A stretch of 64,000 nt of DNA from SEAL01 sp032153715 (GTDB lineage Bacteria > Patescibacteriota > Saccharimonadia > Saccharimonadales > Saccharimonadaceae), in assembly GCA_032153715.1 (NCBI GenBank), contig JALDYR010000001.1:124001-188000 (forward strand). The letters run 5' to 3'. Positions 17,749 to 26,742 of the stretch are shown here, piece after piece (the stretch's first letter is position 1; each line of letters starts with the position of its first letter). The translations under genes and the position numbers were made by a program. A model generated the notes under the pieces. That model was not told where the DNA came from, did no database searches, and saw nothing but the letters and a program-made list of their open reading frames with translations.

Positions 17749-18188
17749 ACGTTTGTCTCTTCTGCATTATGGAAATATAGTAGCTGCCCTTTTGTTTTTG
17801 CTTCGTTCAATGTTCCAATTGGCGCGGCATAGACCTGCCAATCTTCACCGATTTTACGATCATTATCATCGGAATAACGATCCGAGTAGACATATCGGGC
17901 CGCCAATGCTGCATCACCCGATAGCTTTTCCGCCCGACTTTCAATGTAGACAGCGCCGCGATCACCAAGTGCCTCGACCGTTTGCTGCGAGTTAAAGATA
18001 GTGATAAAAATTCGATTATTCGCCTCAAGATTCTGAGAATGAACCGCACTACCCGTTGATAGCCAATAGACATTCTTCGAATCATGGGCAAAATGAACTG
18101 GGCTCGCCCATGGCGCACCTTCCGGTGTTACAGTCGCAAGCGTACAGTAATTATTCTTTTCTAAGATTGCTGATGCGATTTCGTTCAT
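17745..18188 (-). CDS. Pyridoxamine 5'-phosphate oxidase-like flavoprotein
   Basis: 147 residues with the split-barrel FMN-binding fold: CTLATVTPEGAPWASPVHF at 15-33 and YWLSTGSAVHSQNLEAN at about 41-57 are typical of the PNPOx-like superfamily. That group includes PNPOx, F420/FMN reductases and heme-utilisation proteins, so the reaction is not fixed. It is wedged between pheS and pheT with 4-nt overlaps on both sides, so it must be co-translated with the two synthetase subunits. Confidence 0.82.
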   Translation of the reverse strand: MNEIASAILEKNNYCTLATVTPEGAPWASPVHFAHDSKNVYWLSTGSAVHSQNLEANNRIFITIFNSQQTVEALGDRGAVYIESRAEKLSGDAALAARYVYSDRYSDDNDRKIGEDWQVYAAPIGTLNEAKTKGQLLYFHNAEETNV

Positions 18189-19192
18189 GCGAATTTCCTC
18201 AAAAATGTTAGTTTGCCAGATTCAAAGTGACGCAAATCTTCGATGCCATATTTCAGCATCACCAAACGCTCAACACCACCGCCCCAAGCAAAGCCACGAT
18301 ACTGCGTGCTATCAATACCCGCCGCTTCGAGCACGTTTGGGTGAATCATGCCGCACCCAAGCATTTCCAGCCAATCACCCGGCTTGCCGCCAAGCGCTGC
18401 AGGCTTTTCAATCGCAAACTCAAGCCCCGGTTCGACAAATGGAAAATACGCTGGCTGTGTTTTAATGCGTAATTTCTGGCCGTAGTACTCTTCAAAGAAC
18501 GCCCGAAGCGTACCAAGCATTTGACCAAGCGTCGCATCACTACTAACGAACACGCCCTCGCATTGATAAAAGGTATGTTCATGGGTCGCGTCGACATCCT
18601 CGTTGCGAAAGACTCGGCCATAACTAATACTGGCAATTTGTCCACCCGCTTCAAGCTTTTCCTTGCCCTCTTTTAATACGCGGTTTTGCATCGTACTCGT
18701 ATGCGCCGGTGGGATAAATCCTTCTTCAGTGCGAAATGTATCATAGCCGTCCCGCGCTGGATGGCCTTCTGGAAAATTCAGCGCACCAAACATATTCCAG
18801 TCATTATCAATCTGGCGTGATTCATGCGCGTCAAAGCCCATGCGCGTAAAGATATCGATCACCGTTTCCAGTTCACGGCTGAGAGGATGTTTCGTACCCT
18901 GTTCCGTTGGTAGCAATGCAACTGGGCCCGTATTTACATCCCATGGAGCCGTAACATCGAGCGGTTCGACTGCCGCGTCTTCAAGTGCCGCTTCGCGGTC
19001 AGCGGCAGCGGCTTCAAGTGTCGTCTTTAGCTCGTTAATCTGCTTGCCGTAAGCGCCGCGCTCAGACGGATCAAGTTTTGGAATCTCAGCATACAGAGCC
19101 TTGAATTCCGGCGCTTTCAAAATATCACGCGGAGTTTCAAGTGTCTCCAGGCGTGCTAAAAGTTCGTCACGAAGGGAATTTATATCTGTCAT
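18185..19192 (-). CDS. pheS: Phenylalanine-tRNA ligase, alpha subunit
   Basis: 335 residues. N-terminal coiled coil (about 1-90), then the class II catalytic core: HPLSRELETVIDIFTRMGF, the TSTMQNRVL motif 2 region, and motif 3 AWGGGVERLVMLKYG near 305-320. Catalytic partner of PheT. TATACT (19202-19207) stands 9 nt before the ATG with no Shine-Dalgarno site, which suggests a leaderless pheS-PNPOx-pheT transcript. Confidence 0.97.
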   Translation of the reverse strand: MTDINSLRDELLARLETLETPRDILKAPEFKALYAEIPKLDPSERGAYGKQINELKTTLEAAAADREAALEDAAVEPLDVTAPWDVNTGPVALLPTEQGTKHPLSRELETVIDIFTRMGFDAHESRQIDNDWNMFGALNFPEGHPARDGYDTFRTEEGFIPPAHTSTMQNRVLKEGKEKLEAGGQIASISYGRVFRNEDVDATHEHTFYQCEGVFVSSDATLGQMLGTLRAFFEEYYGQKLRIKTQPAYFPFVEPGLEFAIEKPAALGGKPGDWLEMLGCGMIHPNVLEAAGIDSTQYRGFAWGGGVERLVMLKYGIEDLRHFESGKLTFLRKFA

Positions 19193-19238
19193 CTGCAGCC
19201 CAGTATAGCCGAAAATCCGTTAGTTGTCTCTAGTTAGC

Positions 19239-19478
19239 CTATGAATTAAGCACGATCATATACGCGACAGCCGCACCGACCGCGAACAAGACAATCAGGA
19301 CCCATACCCATGCAAGACTTGTTGTTGTTTTTGTACCTTCAATGTACTGCGAGTCATCGACACCATCCGGTGGCGTATTCTCTAGCTGCGACTGTTTCTT
19401 TGCCTTTTCAGCAAGCTCTGCCGCCAAACGTTCTTGCAGCTTGCTTCGATTGCTGTTTTGATTCACAAATAATGCCAT
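19239..19478 (-). CDS. Small tail-anchored membrane protein, 79 aa
   Basis: The N-terminal 35 residues form a Lys/Glu/Ala-rich helix, followed by an acidic linker (PPDGVDDSQYIEG) and a single hydrophobic segment at about 57-76 near the C-terminus. No recognised family. TATAAT is 6 nt before the ATG, so probably leaderless and independently transcribed. Confidence 0.7.
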   Translation of the reverse strand: MALFVNQNSNRSKLQERLAAELAEKAKKQSQLENTPPDGVDDSQYIEGTKTTTSLAWVWVLIVLFAVGAAVAYMIVLNS

Positions 19479-19563
19479 ACCACTATTATAGCACTACCTT
19501 CTTTATCTCAAGACGGGTATGCTATACTAACTCCATAAAATACCATTAAGGAGGGAATTTTAT

Positions 19564-20409
19564 ATGGCTACCAAAAAAGCCGGCTCTACTGGAAAGAAAA
19601 CGACCAAATCAAAGGTCCAATCTGCACCAGCTAAGCCAACTACAACTACTAAAGTAACTACCGTCAAAGCTGTTGCGGCTGAAGCGCCTACGACTTCCTC
19701 TCGACTGAAAGGTAACCGTACGTTTGTAGCAAGCGCACTGATCGCTGAGTTCATCGGTACATTCTTATTGACCGTTGCATTCATCGGTACAAAGGGTGAT
19801 CCACTGTACCTCGGTTTCGTGCTTGCAGGTATCGTGCTAATCGTTGGCACATTGTCTGGCGCGCACATCAACCCAGCAGTCACTATTGGCGCTTGGGTGA
19901 CTCGCAAGATTACAGGTCTTCGTGCACTTGGCTACGTTATCGCTCAAGTTCTTGGTGCGATCCTCGCGCTTGTGACACTAAGCATCTTCATCGGTGCTGC
20001 GCCACAGCCTGACGCACAGTCTGCAATGCTTGGACAGTCTGCAACGCCAGAGTTATTCAAGGTTGCTGCGCTCACTGACAAGAATCACTGGTTTGTATTC
20101 TTTGCAGAGTTAATCGGCGCAACGATCTTCGCGTTCGCCGTTGCAAGCGCTCGCCGCGAAACACTTGATCGTGTAGCAAAAGCATTCACCATCGGCTTCG
20201 GTCTTTTGATTGCTGGTGTCTTTACGACAATTGTTACTGGTTACGCAAGTGCAAGTGGCATTTTCAACCCAGCTATCGCACTCACTGTTGGTGCTGTTGA
20301 CTGGGGCAAGCTCGACTGGTTCGCTCTTGCTGCCTACCTCGTTGCCCCACTTATCGGTGGTGTAGTCGGTTTCGCACTTCGCGACGTTCTGAGTGTAAAC
20401 GAAAAGTAA
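19564..20409 (+). CDS. Aquaporin / MIP family channel
   Basis: 281 residues. The first 45 are Lys/Thr/Ala-rich and look disordered, a cytoplasmic extension unusual for the family. Six membrane helices follow with two half-helices: SGAHINPAVTIG (about 99-110) and SGIFNPAIALTVG (about 230-242). Both NPA boxes are intact, but the position after the second NPA, normally the Arg of the ar/R selectivity filter, is Ile. It conducts water or small uncharged solutes; the filter change argues for an altered selectivity. AAGGAGGGAA precedes the ATG by about 5 nt, a strong ribosome site. Confidence 0.9.
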   Translation: MATKKAGSTGKKTTKSKVQSAPAKPTTTTKVTTVKAVAAEAPTTSSRLKGNRTFVASALIAEFIGTFLLTVAFIGTKGDPLYLGFVLAGIVLIVGTLSGAHINPAVTIGAWVTRKITGLRALGYVIAQVLGAILALVTLSIFIGAAPQPDAQSAMLGQSATPELFKVAALTDKNHWFVFFAELIGATIFAFAVASARRETLDRVAKAFTIGFGLLIAGVFTTIVTGYASASGIFNPAIALTVGAVDWGKLDWFALAAYLVAPLIGGVVGFALRDVLSVNEK

Positions 20410-20430
20410 TTTCCATTTACCGCACACAAA

Positions 20431-20460
20431 AATATCCCGCTCATACCAGAGCGGGATATT
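20431..20460. terminator. Bidirectional terminator between aquaporin and rmuC
   Basis: Perfect 12-bp stem AATATCCCGCTC / GAGCGGGATATT with a 6-nt loop, A-rich on the left and TTTATT on the right; serves two converging genes. Confidence 0.9.
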
Positions 20461-20476
20461 TTATTGGCAACAATTT

Positions 20477-21550
20477 CTATTCGTCGCGCTGCGGACGATC
20501 TAACGTCAGTGGCTCAACCGACGGAGCGGCGTCAGCAATCTTCACTATGTCTTTATCAATCTTCTTTAGCTCTTTGTGCGCGGTATTATAATGGCCAACG
20601 GTCACGCCAAGACTACTACCAAGCTTTTGCATATACAATTCGTATGCGCTAATATGTCGACCCAGTTGTCCAACACGCACTTGAATCTCCTTGGCTTGCT
20701 GTTCAATCTGAAGACTGCGAAGCCCCTGCAAGACAGTCTGTAGATACGCCATAAAACTCGTCGGACTGACAATGATGACATGTTTATCGCGAAAGGCATA
20801 CTCAATCAGATCGCGTGCGCTGCTGCCCGTTCCAACATCACCAATTAAGAGGTCATAATAGAGCGATTCGCTTGGAATAAACATAAATGCAAATTCCATC
20901 GTGTTTTCACTCGGACGAATATATTTGCTCGTTTCGTCAATACGCCCTTTCAAATCTTGACGAACTTTTGCGAGCAGCTTTGCTCGCTCCACCTTGTCGT
21001 TCTCCGCAACCATTCGGTTATAGTTTTCGAGACTAAACTTGCTATCAATTGGCAACACCTGGCCGCGTTCGAGAAATATTGCCGCATCGACAATCTCGCC
21101 ATCGGCAAATTTGTACTGCATCTGAAATTGCTTTGGCGGCAAGATATTGTCGAGCACTGATTCGAGATAGTATTCGCCAAAAACACCACGCTGCTTTGGG
21201 TTTTGCAGCACGTTCTGTAGTGTTTTTAGTTCGTCTGCCACGTCGATGACGCGCCGGTTCGTTTCGTCCAATTTTGTCAGTCGCTGCGTTACGTCCGAGA
21301 CTAATTTTGCACTCTCGCCCAACTGACGTTGCACCGAATTTTGCATAGCTAGGCTGCTGCGATCCAACTTTTCACCAACCGACTGCTGCAAAAGAGAGAT
21401 CGTCCGCGACAATTCCGTCACATCACTTTTCATCAGCTCGACAGCATTTTCGTTTTTTAATTCACGCAGGCGTTGATTCAAGACATAAACAATAATTCCG
21501 AACCCGCCAATAACCACAATAAGTACAATAAAAAGAATAGTTTGCTCCAT
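20477..21550 (-). CDS. rmuC: RmuC family DNA recombination protein
   Basis: 357 residues: an N-terminal membrane helix (about 6-25), a coiled coil (about 26-110) and the RmuC nuclease-like domain (about 110-330, with RGVFGEYYLESVL, then LPIDSKFSLENY, then FAFMFIPSESLY). RmuC limits inversions between short inverted repeats in E. coli. TATACT is 6 nt before the ATG, so probably leaderless. Confidence 0.92.
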   Translation of the reverse strand: MEQTILFIVLIVVIGGFGIIVYVLNQRLRELKNENAVELMKSDVTELSRTISLLQQSVGEKLDRSSLAMQNSVQRQLGESAKLVSDVTQRLTKLDETNRRVIDVADELKTLQNVLQNPKQRGVFGEYYLESVLDNILPPKQFQMQYKFADGEIVDAAIFLERGQVLPIDSKFSLENYNRMVAENDKVERAKLLAKVRQDLKGRIDETSKYIRPSENTMEFAFMFIPSESLYYDLLIGDVGTGSSARDLIEYAFRDKHVIIVSPTSFMAYLQTVLQGLRSLQIEQQAKEIQVRVGQLGRHISAYELYMQKLGSSLGVTVGHYNTAHKELKKIDKDIVKIADAAPSVEPLTLDRPQRDE

Positions 21551-21569
21551 ACGTTCAGTATAGCATTAG

Positions 21570-22058
21570 CTAAATAGTTGGAACGATACGGGCTGCGATG
21601 ACAACAACAAGGATGAGAATGATTGCAAACAAGAACGTTCGTGGACGAACAAGCCATGCAAATGCCGCATAGGCAAGCGCATACAGACCAATTGTCCATA
21701 CTAGTGATTCAAACCACAAAAGGCCGTCAACCCATCCAGCAAGACTCCACAGAGTAATGGCTACGGCAATCGCTACTAGCATCGGACGGTATACTCCGAG
21801 GCGAACAAGCCCAAGCACACCACCGACAGCCGCGAAAACTAATGCAATATTGCCAGCAATAACGTTACTATTAAGACAAATTCCCGTTGTCGCCTGATTA
21901 TTACAAAAAATTGGGTCAAGCACAAAGCGACCAAGTAGAAGTGTAAGCAGCCATGCAATCGCACCGAGAATCACACCAAGTAGTGCAACCTGCACAATTG
22001 TCGCTGGTCGCATATCGATAAGTGATGACTGTGGTTCTGGGATAGACGTCTGTTCCAC
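21570..22058 (-). CDS. Polytopic membrane protein, 162 aa
   Basis: About five hydrophobic helices after a 16-residue hydrophilic start. A Cys pair (FCNNQATTGIC, about 51-61) lies in the first outward-facing loop. No family recognised. AGGAG lies about 15 nt before the ATG. It ends 20 nt before the rmuC start and may be transcribed with it. Confidence 0.65.
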   Translation of the reverse strand: MEQTSIPEPQSSLIDMRPATIVQVALLGVILGAIAWLLTLLLGRFVLDPIFCNNQATTGICLNSNVIAGNIALVFAAVGGVLGLVRLGVYRPMLVAIAVAITLWSLAGWVDGLLWFESLVWTIGLYALAYAAFAWLVRPRTFLFAIILILVVVIAARIVPTI

Positions 22059-22115
22059 GGGGCTTCTCCTGTATTTTCTTTATTCTACCCTATAATGGCA
22101 ATAAATGCAAAGAGA

Positions 22116-22613
22116 TTATGACTTGGCTTTTTGCCGTTGCTCGACTGGCGTACGACCAATCAAGTACCAGCCGCCACCAACAAGCACCACTGCGACACCT
22201 CCGATAACATCCAGTGGCGTGTGGACGAGCGCCAAAATACGCCCGACACACACGAGTACTGTCATGATGACAAGAGTAATCGTCAATCGCTTCGAGCGGG
22301 TCTCTGCCCACACTGCAAGCGTAATTGCCGCTGTAAATAAAGCATGGTCGGATGGAAAGCCCGGGTTATTCAAATAGGACGCCCCAGCACTCATACCCAT
22401 TAACTCAAACGGCCGCTCCACGGCGGGCTGATACAATGTACCCAGTAATTTTGCTATCAAGTAGGCAGTCAGCCCGGCCATCAGCACTCGGCAATACGCC
22501 TCGTAACGATGACCTTTTGGAACCTTATAAAGCAGCGCATACGCGCCAATGAGGGCGATAGGAATCACTAAACCATCAGCGATAACTTTGACAAGAAATG
22601 ATTCGATCGACAT
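22116..22613 (-). CDS. PAP2-family membrane phosphatase
   Basis: 165 residues with the three PAP2 phosphatase motifs in order: K55 to RP at 67-68 (KLLGTLYQPAVERP), PSDH at 87-90 (usually PSGH) and R125 to H131 with D135 (GRILALVHTPLD). Five or six membrane helices. Likely an undecaprenyl-diphosphate or phosphatidylglycerophosphate phosphatase, recycling the lipid carrier for cell-wall synthesis. TATACT is 8 nt before the ATG (leaderless). Confidence 0.88.
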   Translation of the reverse strand: MSIESFLVKVIADGLVIPIALIGAYALLYKVPKGHRYEAYCRVLMAGLTAYLIAKLLGTLYQPAVERPFELMGMSAGASYLNNPGFPSDHALFTAAITLAVWAETRSKRLTITLVIMTVLVCVGRILALVHTPLDVIGGVAVVLVGGGWYLIGRTPVEQRQKAKS

Positions 22614-22648
22614 TACGTTTCAGTATACACCCGCACGGCAGTCGTCGA

Positions 22649-23011
22649 CTAGATCATTCGAGAACGACGCATTTCTACATAATTATCGATGCGTTGACGG
22701 CTCCATCCGCGCTGCAATAACTCAGTTCGCAACTTACCAATTAATGCTATGCGGAATGCTTGCATATTCTCAAACCCATGCGCTCGAACTAGTTCATCAA
22801 ACGGCATCGACTTTTGCTCATTCCTAAATACCAACGGATCAAGCCCCAATAAACCCGCCCGGATGTCTCCCTTGCGATCATGCCGCTGCAGCATCCGCTC
22901 AAATCGAGACTCCCTTCGCTCTGCGCTTTTATCTGATATCCGCAAACGCGGCACAGTGGCAACGGCCGTAGCAAGTAGCAACGAGCCGAGAGCTTTGGTT
23001 GGTAGTTTCAT
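22649..23011 (-). CDS. Hypothetical exported or anchored protein, 120 aa
   Basis: A short hydrophobic N-terminus (LGSLLLATAVATVP, about 8-21) may be a signal or anchor. The body is very basic and ends in a helical module (FDELVRAHGFENMQAFRIAL ... RGWSRQRIDNYVEMR) resembling small helical repeats of secreted proteins. AAAGGAGG stands 7 nt before the ATG, a strong site. Function unknown. Confidence 0.65.
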   Translation of the reverse strand: MKLPTKALGSLLLATAVATVPRLRISDKSAERRESRFERMLQRHDRKGDIRAGLLGLDPLVFRNEQKSMPFDELVRAHGFENMQAFRIALIGKLRTELLQRGWSRQRIDNYVEMRRSRMI

Positions 23012-23109
23012 GCGTCAACCTCCTTTGATAAGCATTAGTTACACGGTGCTTATGTTTTTAGTATAAAACGTGAAAATACGTGAAAAGAATGTTGATTTTG
23101 CTACGCGTC

Positions 23110-24009
23110 CTATGGCAAATGATTACCGCCCGTCACCCCAATGATTTCCGCCGTAATATAGCTTGATTCCTGCGAAGCTAGAAAGACGTAAGCAGGTGCG
23201 ACTTCCGCTGGCTGCCCTACGCGCCCAAGCGGAGTGTTAGTACCAAATTTTGGTAATTTATATTTCGGCTGTCCGTCACTTACCTGCAGTGGTGTCCATA
23301 TTGGCCCAGGCGCTACCCCATTGACGCGAATACCTTTTGGCGCCAGTTGCTTCGCGAGCGCTTTTGTAAAGGCAACGATCGCCGCCTTTGTCGATGCGTA
23401 ATCAACGAGCCCGTCAGAAGGCTGGTAGGCCTGAATCGAAGCCGTATTAATAATACTTGCCCCCTTTGGCATATGTGGCAGCGCAGCTTTTGTTAGCCAA
23501 AACATTGCAAAGACATTCACCGTAAACGTTTGCTGAAATTGCTCACTCGAAAGGTTAGCAATGTCCTCAACATAAATTTGTTTACCGGCGTTATTCACAA
23601 GGATGTCGATCGACCCAAGCTCATCAACCGCTGTTCGAATAATTTTTTGACAAACAGCTTCATCACTAATATCGGCCGGTATTTGAATCGCCTTCACGCC
23701 GGCATCTTCGATAATGCGAACGACGTCATCAGCATCCTGCTGCTCGGCAGGCAAATAAACAATAGCGACGTCCGCGCCTTCGCGTGCAAAGGCGATCGCC
23801 GTCGCCCTCCCAATACCTGAATCGCCGCCGGTTATGAGCGCCTTGCGACCCTGCAGCCGACCACTCCCTCGATATGTTTTTTCGCCATGATCAGCTTTCG
23901 GCAGAAGCTTTACATCAAGCCCCGGCTCTGGCTGATCCTGTTTTGGAATATCTGGTTGCGGATACTGCGTCACTGGATTTTGCATCGTGTACTGATCATA
24001 GTTTGACAT
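23110..24009 (-). CDS. Short-chain dehydrogenase/reductase (GSP39-like)
   Basis: 299 residues. After a Pro/Gln-rich 45-residue lead typical of the general-stress-protein-39/YhxC group comes the SDR core: TGGDSGIG at 60-67 (NAD(P)-binding), NNAG at 139-142, catalytic Ser191, and YASTK with Tyr204 and Lys208. The substrate is not predictable; relatives are stress-induced aldehyde/ketone reductases. AAAAGGAG stands 10 nt before the ATG. Confidence 0.9.
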   Translation of the reverse strand: MSNYDQYTMQNPVTQYPQPDIPKQDQPEPGLDVKLLPKADHGEKTYRGSGRLQGRKALITGGDSGIGRATAIAFAREGADVAIVYLPAEQQDADDVVRIIEDAGVKAIQIPADISDEAVCQKIIRTAVDELGSIDILVNNAGKQIYVEDIANLSSEQFQQTFTVNVFAMFWLTKAALPHMPKGASIINTASIQAYQPSDGLVDYASTKAAIVAFTKALAKQLAPKGIRVNGVAPGPIWTPLQVSDGQPKYKLPKFGTNTPLGRVGQPAEVAPAYVFLASQESSYITAEIIGVTGGNHLP

Positions 24010-24098
24010 ACTCTTTTTCTCCTTTTCAGTTGCTCTTTTTAGGATAAAAAAGTCTTCAGCGCATCGCTGTAAGCAATCTCACAGCAGCATCGCCAGGT

Positions 24099-24127
24099 TT
24101 GTCGCTTATGCCTTTTTTAGCTACACT
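24099..24127 (+). promoter_or_regulatory. Promoter of the surface glycan operon
   Basis: TTGTCG (24099-24104), a 17-nt spacer, TACACT (24122-24127). The GTG start of the flippase is only 8 nt downstream, so transcription should begin at or just before the start codon. Confidence 0.6.
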
Positions 24128-24135
24128 GGATTATT

Positions 24136-25410
24136 GTGATACGCGTTATTCAACTCATCAACTTCGTTCGCTCAAGTCAATTTCTTCGCATGAATGCCAT
24201 CTTTTTTGTCGGCTCGATGGTCGTCGCCTTTCTGAATTATTTATACTATCCAGTCCTTGGTCGACTCCTGCCAACAAGCCTCTTCGGAGAGCTCCAGGTG
24301 ATCGTTTCGACTTTCATGCAAATGACAATTATTCTTAATGTTCTGTCCATGATTAGCATCTCGCTCCTCATCAACGAAAAAAATAAACAGCGCGCCGAAG
24401 AGACCGTTCATGAACTTGAGCAGCTCTCGCTTTATGGCGGAATACTCTTTCTGGGGGTGATCGCAATTATCGCCGAGCCGCTGCGCCAAGCCCTTAAATT
24501 TGAATCATTCTACCCATTCCTCGCCATTGGCATCGTTTTTGTCGTCACGATTCCGCTCACCTTCCGAAACGCCCAATTAAAAGCTCATCAGGATTTTACC
24601 GGCACCTCAATCGCAAACGCCGTCGGCGCCGTTTTCAAGCTTGTCTTCTCGATCATCCTGGTTCTTTTCACGCTCAAGACTTTTGGCGCTGTCATTGGCA
24701 TTTTAACTGCCCAAATTGTGGCATTGGTCTATACGAATTATCGCGCGAAAAAGTACGGATACGAGCTTACGGTTCGTAAACGCGGATTACCCAACTGGAC
24801 ACTATTAAAACCCCAGCTTCCCTATGCTTTTTTCGTCCTCACCCTTTCTCTTCTTACCACCCTTCAAATCAGCATTGATGTCACAATCGTTAAATATCTA
24901 TTCGATCCAGAGCAAGCAGGTAACTATTCGGCCGTTGCAACAATTTCACGCATCATCTTCTTCGCCACCGCCTCGATCGTTGCCGTCCTCCTCTCCTCGA
25001 TCGACCGTCATCAACCAGCCGAAAAGAACATTCGCGTCCTTGCAAGGTCATTCCTGCTTGTCTGCGCGATAGGCGGATCAATTACAGCTGTTTTCTGCCT
25101 CGCACCAAGTCTCGTCATGCACATGCTAATGGGGAGCCGCTATGATGTATTTACGCATCTACTGCCGCTACTCAGCCTTGCCACGCTCGCAGGCTCGCTC
25201 GTGACATTACTGACAACGTACCACATTGCGCTTCGCAACTATTGGTCGCTTGCGCCCGTTGTCGCCGGCTCACTTATCACCGGGGTGCTTATGGTGTTAC
25301 GCCACGACACGCTAGATTTAGTTGTAGCTAACATTCTTATTGGCAGTAGCTTAATGTTCGCTTTTACTGCTCTCTACACGGCTTTCTGCCTCAAAAATTC
25401 GATAAAATAG
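24136..25410 (+). CDS. Wzx-like polysaccharide flippase (MOP superfamily)
   Basis: 424 residues with about 12 membrane helices and the pattern of the polysaccharide biosynthesis/MVF-like transporters (repeated LPTSLFGELQ and DPEQAGNYSAVATISR loop segments). It would flip lipid-linked glycan units across the membrane. The GTG start is chosen because a -10 box sits 8 nt upstream and no earlier in-frame start fits. First gene of an operon of glycosyltransferases and a pyruvyl transferase. Confidence 0.85.
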   Translation: MIRVIQLINFVRSSQFLRMNAIFFVGSMVVAFLNYLYYPVLGRLLPTSLFGELQVIVSTFMQMTIILNVLSMISISLLINEKNKQRAEETVHELEQLSLYGGILFLGVIAIIAEPLRQALKFESFYPFLAIGIVFVVTIPLTFRNAQLKAHQDFTGTSIANAVGAVFKLVFSIILVLFTLKTFGAVIGILTAQIVALVYTNYRAKKYGYELTVRKRGLPNWTLLKPQLPYAFFVLTLSLLTTLQISIDVTIVKYLFDPEQAGNYSAVATISRIIFFATASIVAVLLSSIDRHQPAEKNIRVLARSFLLVCAIGGSITAVFCLAPSLVMHMLMGSRYDVFTHLLPLLSLATLAGSLVTLLTTYHIALRNYWSLAPVVAGSLITGVLMVLRHDTLDLVVANILIGSSLMFAFTALYTAFCLKNSIK

Positions 25411-25488
25411 GTCGGTGGGCATGCTCAAAAAATGCTCTCGTACAGTACATAACTACTACTTAGACAGTTTATCCAAAGGAGGTGCATA

Positions 25489-26742
25489 TTGGCGGCAAAT
25501 AAGGGGAAACTTAGGTTCGTAACACGCGCGATTGCTGACTTTATCGGTATAGCAGCACCGTTTAAAACATACGATATACCTACCAAAACTCGTGGTAAGC
25601 GTATCCTAATTTTTAACTGGCGTGACCAGAGACATACCCAGGCCGGCGGTGCCGAAGTGTACGTCCATGAACTCGCTAAACGCTGGGTAGCGGACGGCAG
25701 CCACGTCACACTTTTTTGCGGCAGCGATGGCGGCGATGCACCGCGGCATGAAAGTGTTGACGGTATTAACGTTATTCGTCGTGGCGGACATTACTTTGTT
25801 TACCTATGGGCGTTTTTCTACTACGCCGTTCGTTTCCGCGGCAAGTTCGACCTGATCGTTGATTGTCATAACGGCATCCCGTTCTTCACTCCGCTCTTTA
25901 CTCGTCTGCCTGTCATTTGCGTCGTCCACCACATTCACCAAGAAGTCTTCAAGCAACACTTGCCTGGGCCTCTCGCACGTTTCGCTTGCTTCCTTGAGGC
26001 AAAGGTGATGCCGCGAGCCTACAAATATTCCCAATATATCGCCGTGTCTCAATCGACCAAGGAAGAAATGGAAGAGCTCGGCATGATCAGCTCGAAAGGT
26101 ATCGATATCGTCTACAACGGCGTCGATCTCGACAACCTCAAACCAGCTAAAAAATCAGATGAACCGCTCATTGTCTTCCTTGGACGCCTCCAAGCCTACA
26201 AATCAGTTGACGTCCTGATTCATGCCTTTGAAAAAGTCGTAAAGCAGCAGCCAGACGCCAAGCTAGTCATTGCTGGCAGCGGCGATGCCGCTGAATCACT
26301 CAAACAACTTGTCACGGAACTTCACCTTGAACAATCCGTTACCTTCGCTGGCAAGGTGAGTGAGCAAGAAAAGCGCAGTCTCTTCCAGCGCGCCTGGCTG
26401 ATGGTCAATCCGTCCATGAAGGAGGGATGGGGTATTACGACTATCGAAGCCAATGCCTGCGCTACACCAGTTATAGGATCGGACGTGCCTGGCCTTCGTG
26501 ATTCAATTGTTCACGGTGAAACAGGCGAACTAGTCCCCTACGGCAACGCTACTACGCTCGCACAGTCCATTGAATCCTACATTGCCGACAAACCACGCCG
26601 CATCGCCACAGAAAACAAAGCTTACAAGTGGGCCCAGCGATTCCGCTGGGACAATAGCGCCAAGAAACTCTATCACCTCATTCATCGAGAATCAGCCGGA
26701 TCCACGCCGTCAATCACACCAATCCAAGGAGAAGTTGCATGA
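25489..26742 (+). CDS. GT4-type glycosyltransferase
   Basis: 417 residues. The TTG start at 25489 is fixed by AAAGGAGG 6 nt upstream. The GT-B fold is clear: N-terminal HTQAGGAEVYVHELAKRW (about 46-63), then FLGRLQAYKSVDVLIHAF (about 227-244), AGSGD and the donor-binding block PSMKEGWGITTIEANACATPVIGS (about 307-330; E-x7-E type). It transfers a sugar from a nucleotide donor to a cytoplasmic acceptor, probably a lipid-linked glycan exported by the upstream flippase. It overlaps the next gene by 4 nt. Confidence 0.92.
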   Translation: MAANKGKLRFVTRAIADFIGIAAPFKTYDIPTKTRGKRILIFNWRDQRHTQAGGAEVYVHELAKRWVADGSHVTLFCGSDGGDAPRHESVDGINVIRRGGHYFVYLWAFFYYAVRFRGKFDLIVDCHNGIPFFTPLFTRLPVICVVHHIHQEVFKQHLPGPLARFACFLEAKVMPRAYKYSQYIAVSQSTKEEMEELGMISSKGIDIVYNGVDLDNLKPAKKSDEPLIVFLGRLQAYKSVDVLIHAFEKVVKQQPDAKLVIAGSGDAAESLKQLVTELHLEQSVTFAGKVSEQEKRSLFQRAWLMVNPSMKEGWGITTIEANACATPVIGSDVPGLRDSIVHGETGELVPYGNATTLAQSIESYIADKPRRIATENKAYKWAQRFRWDNSAKKLYHLIHRESAGSTPSITPIQGEVA

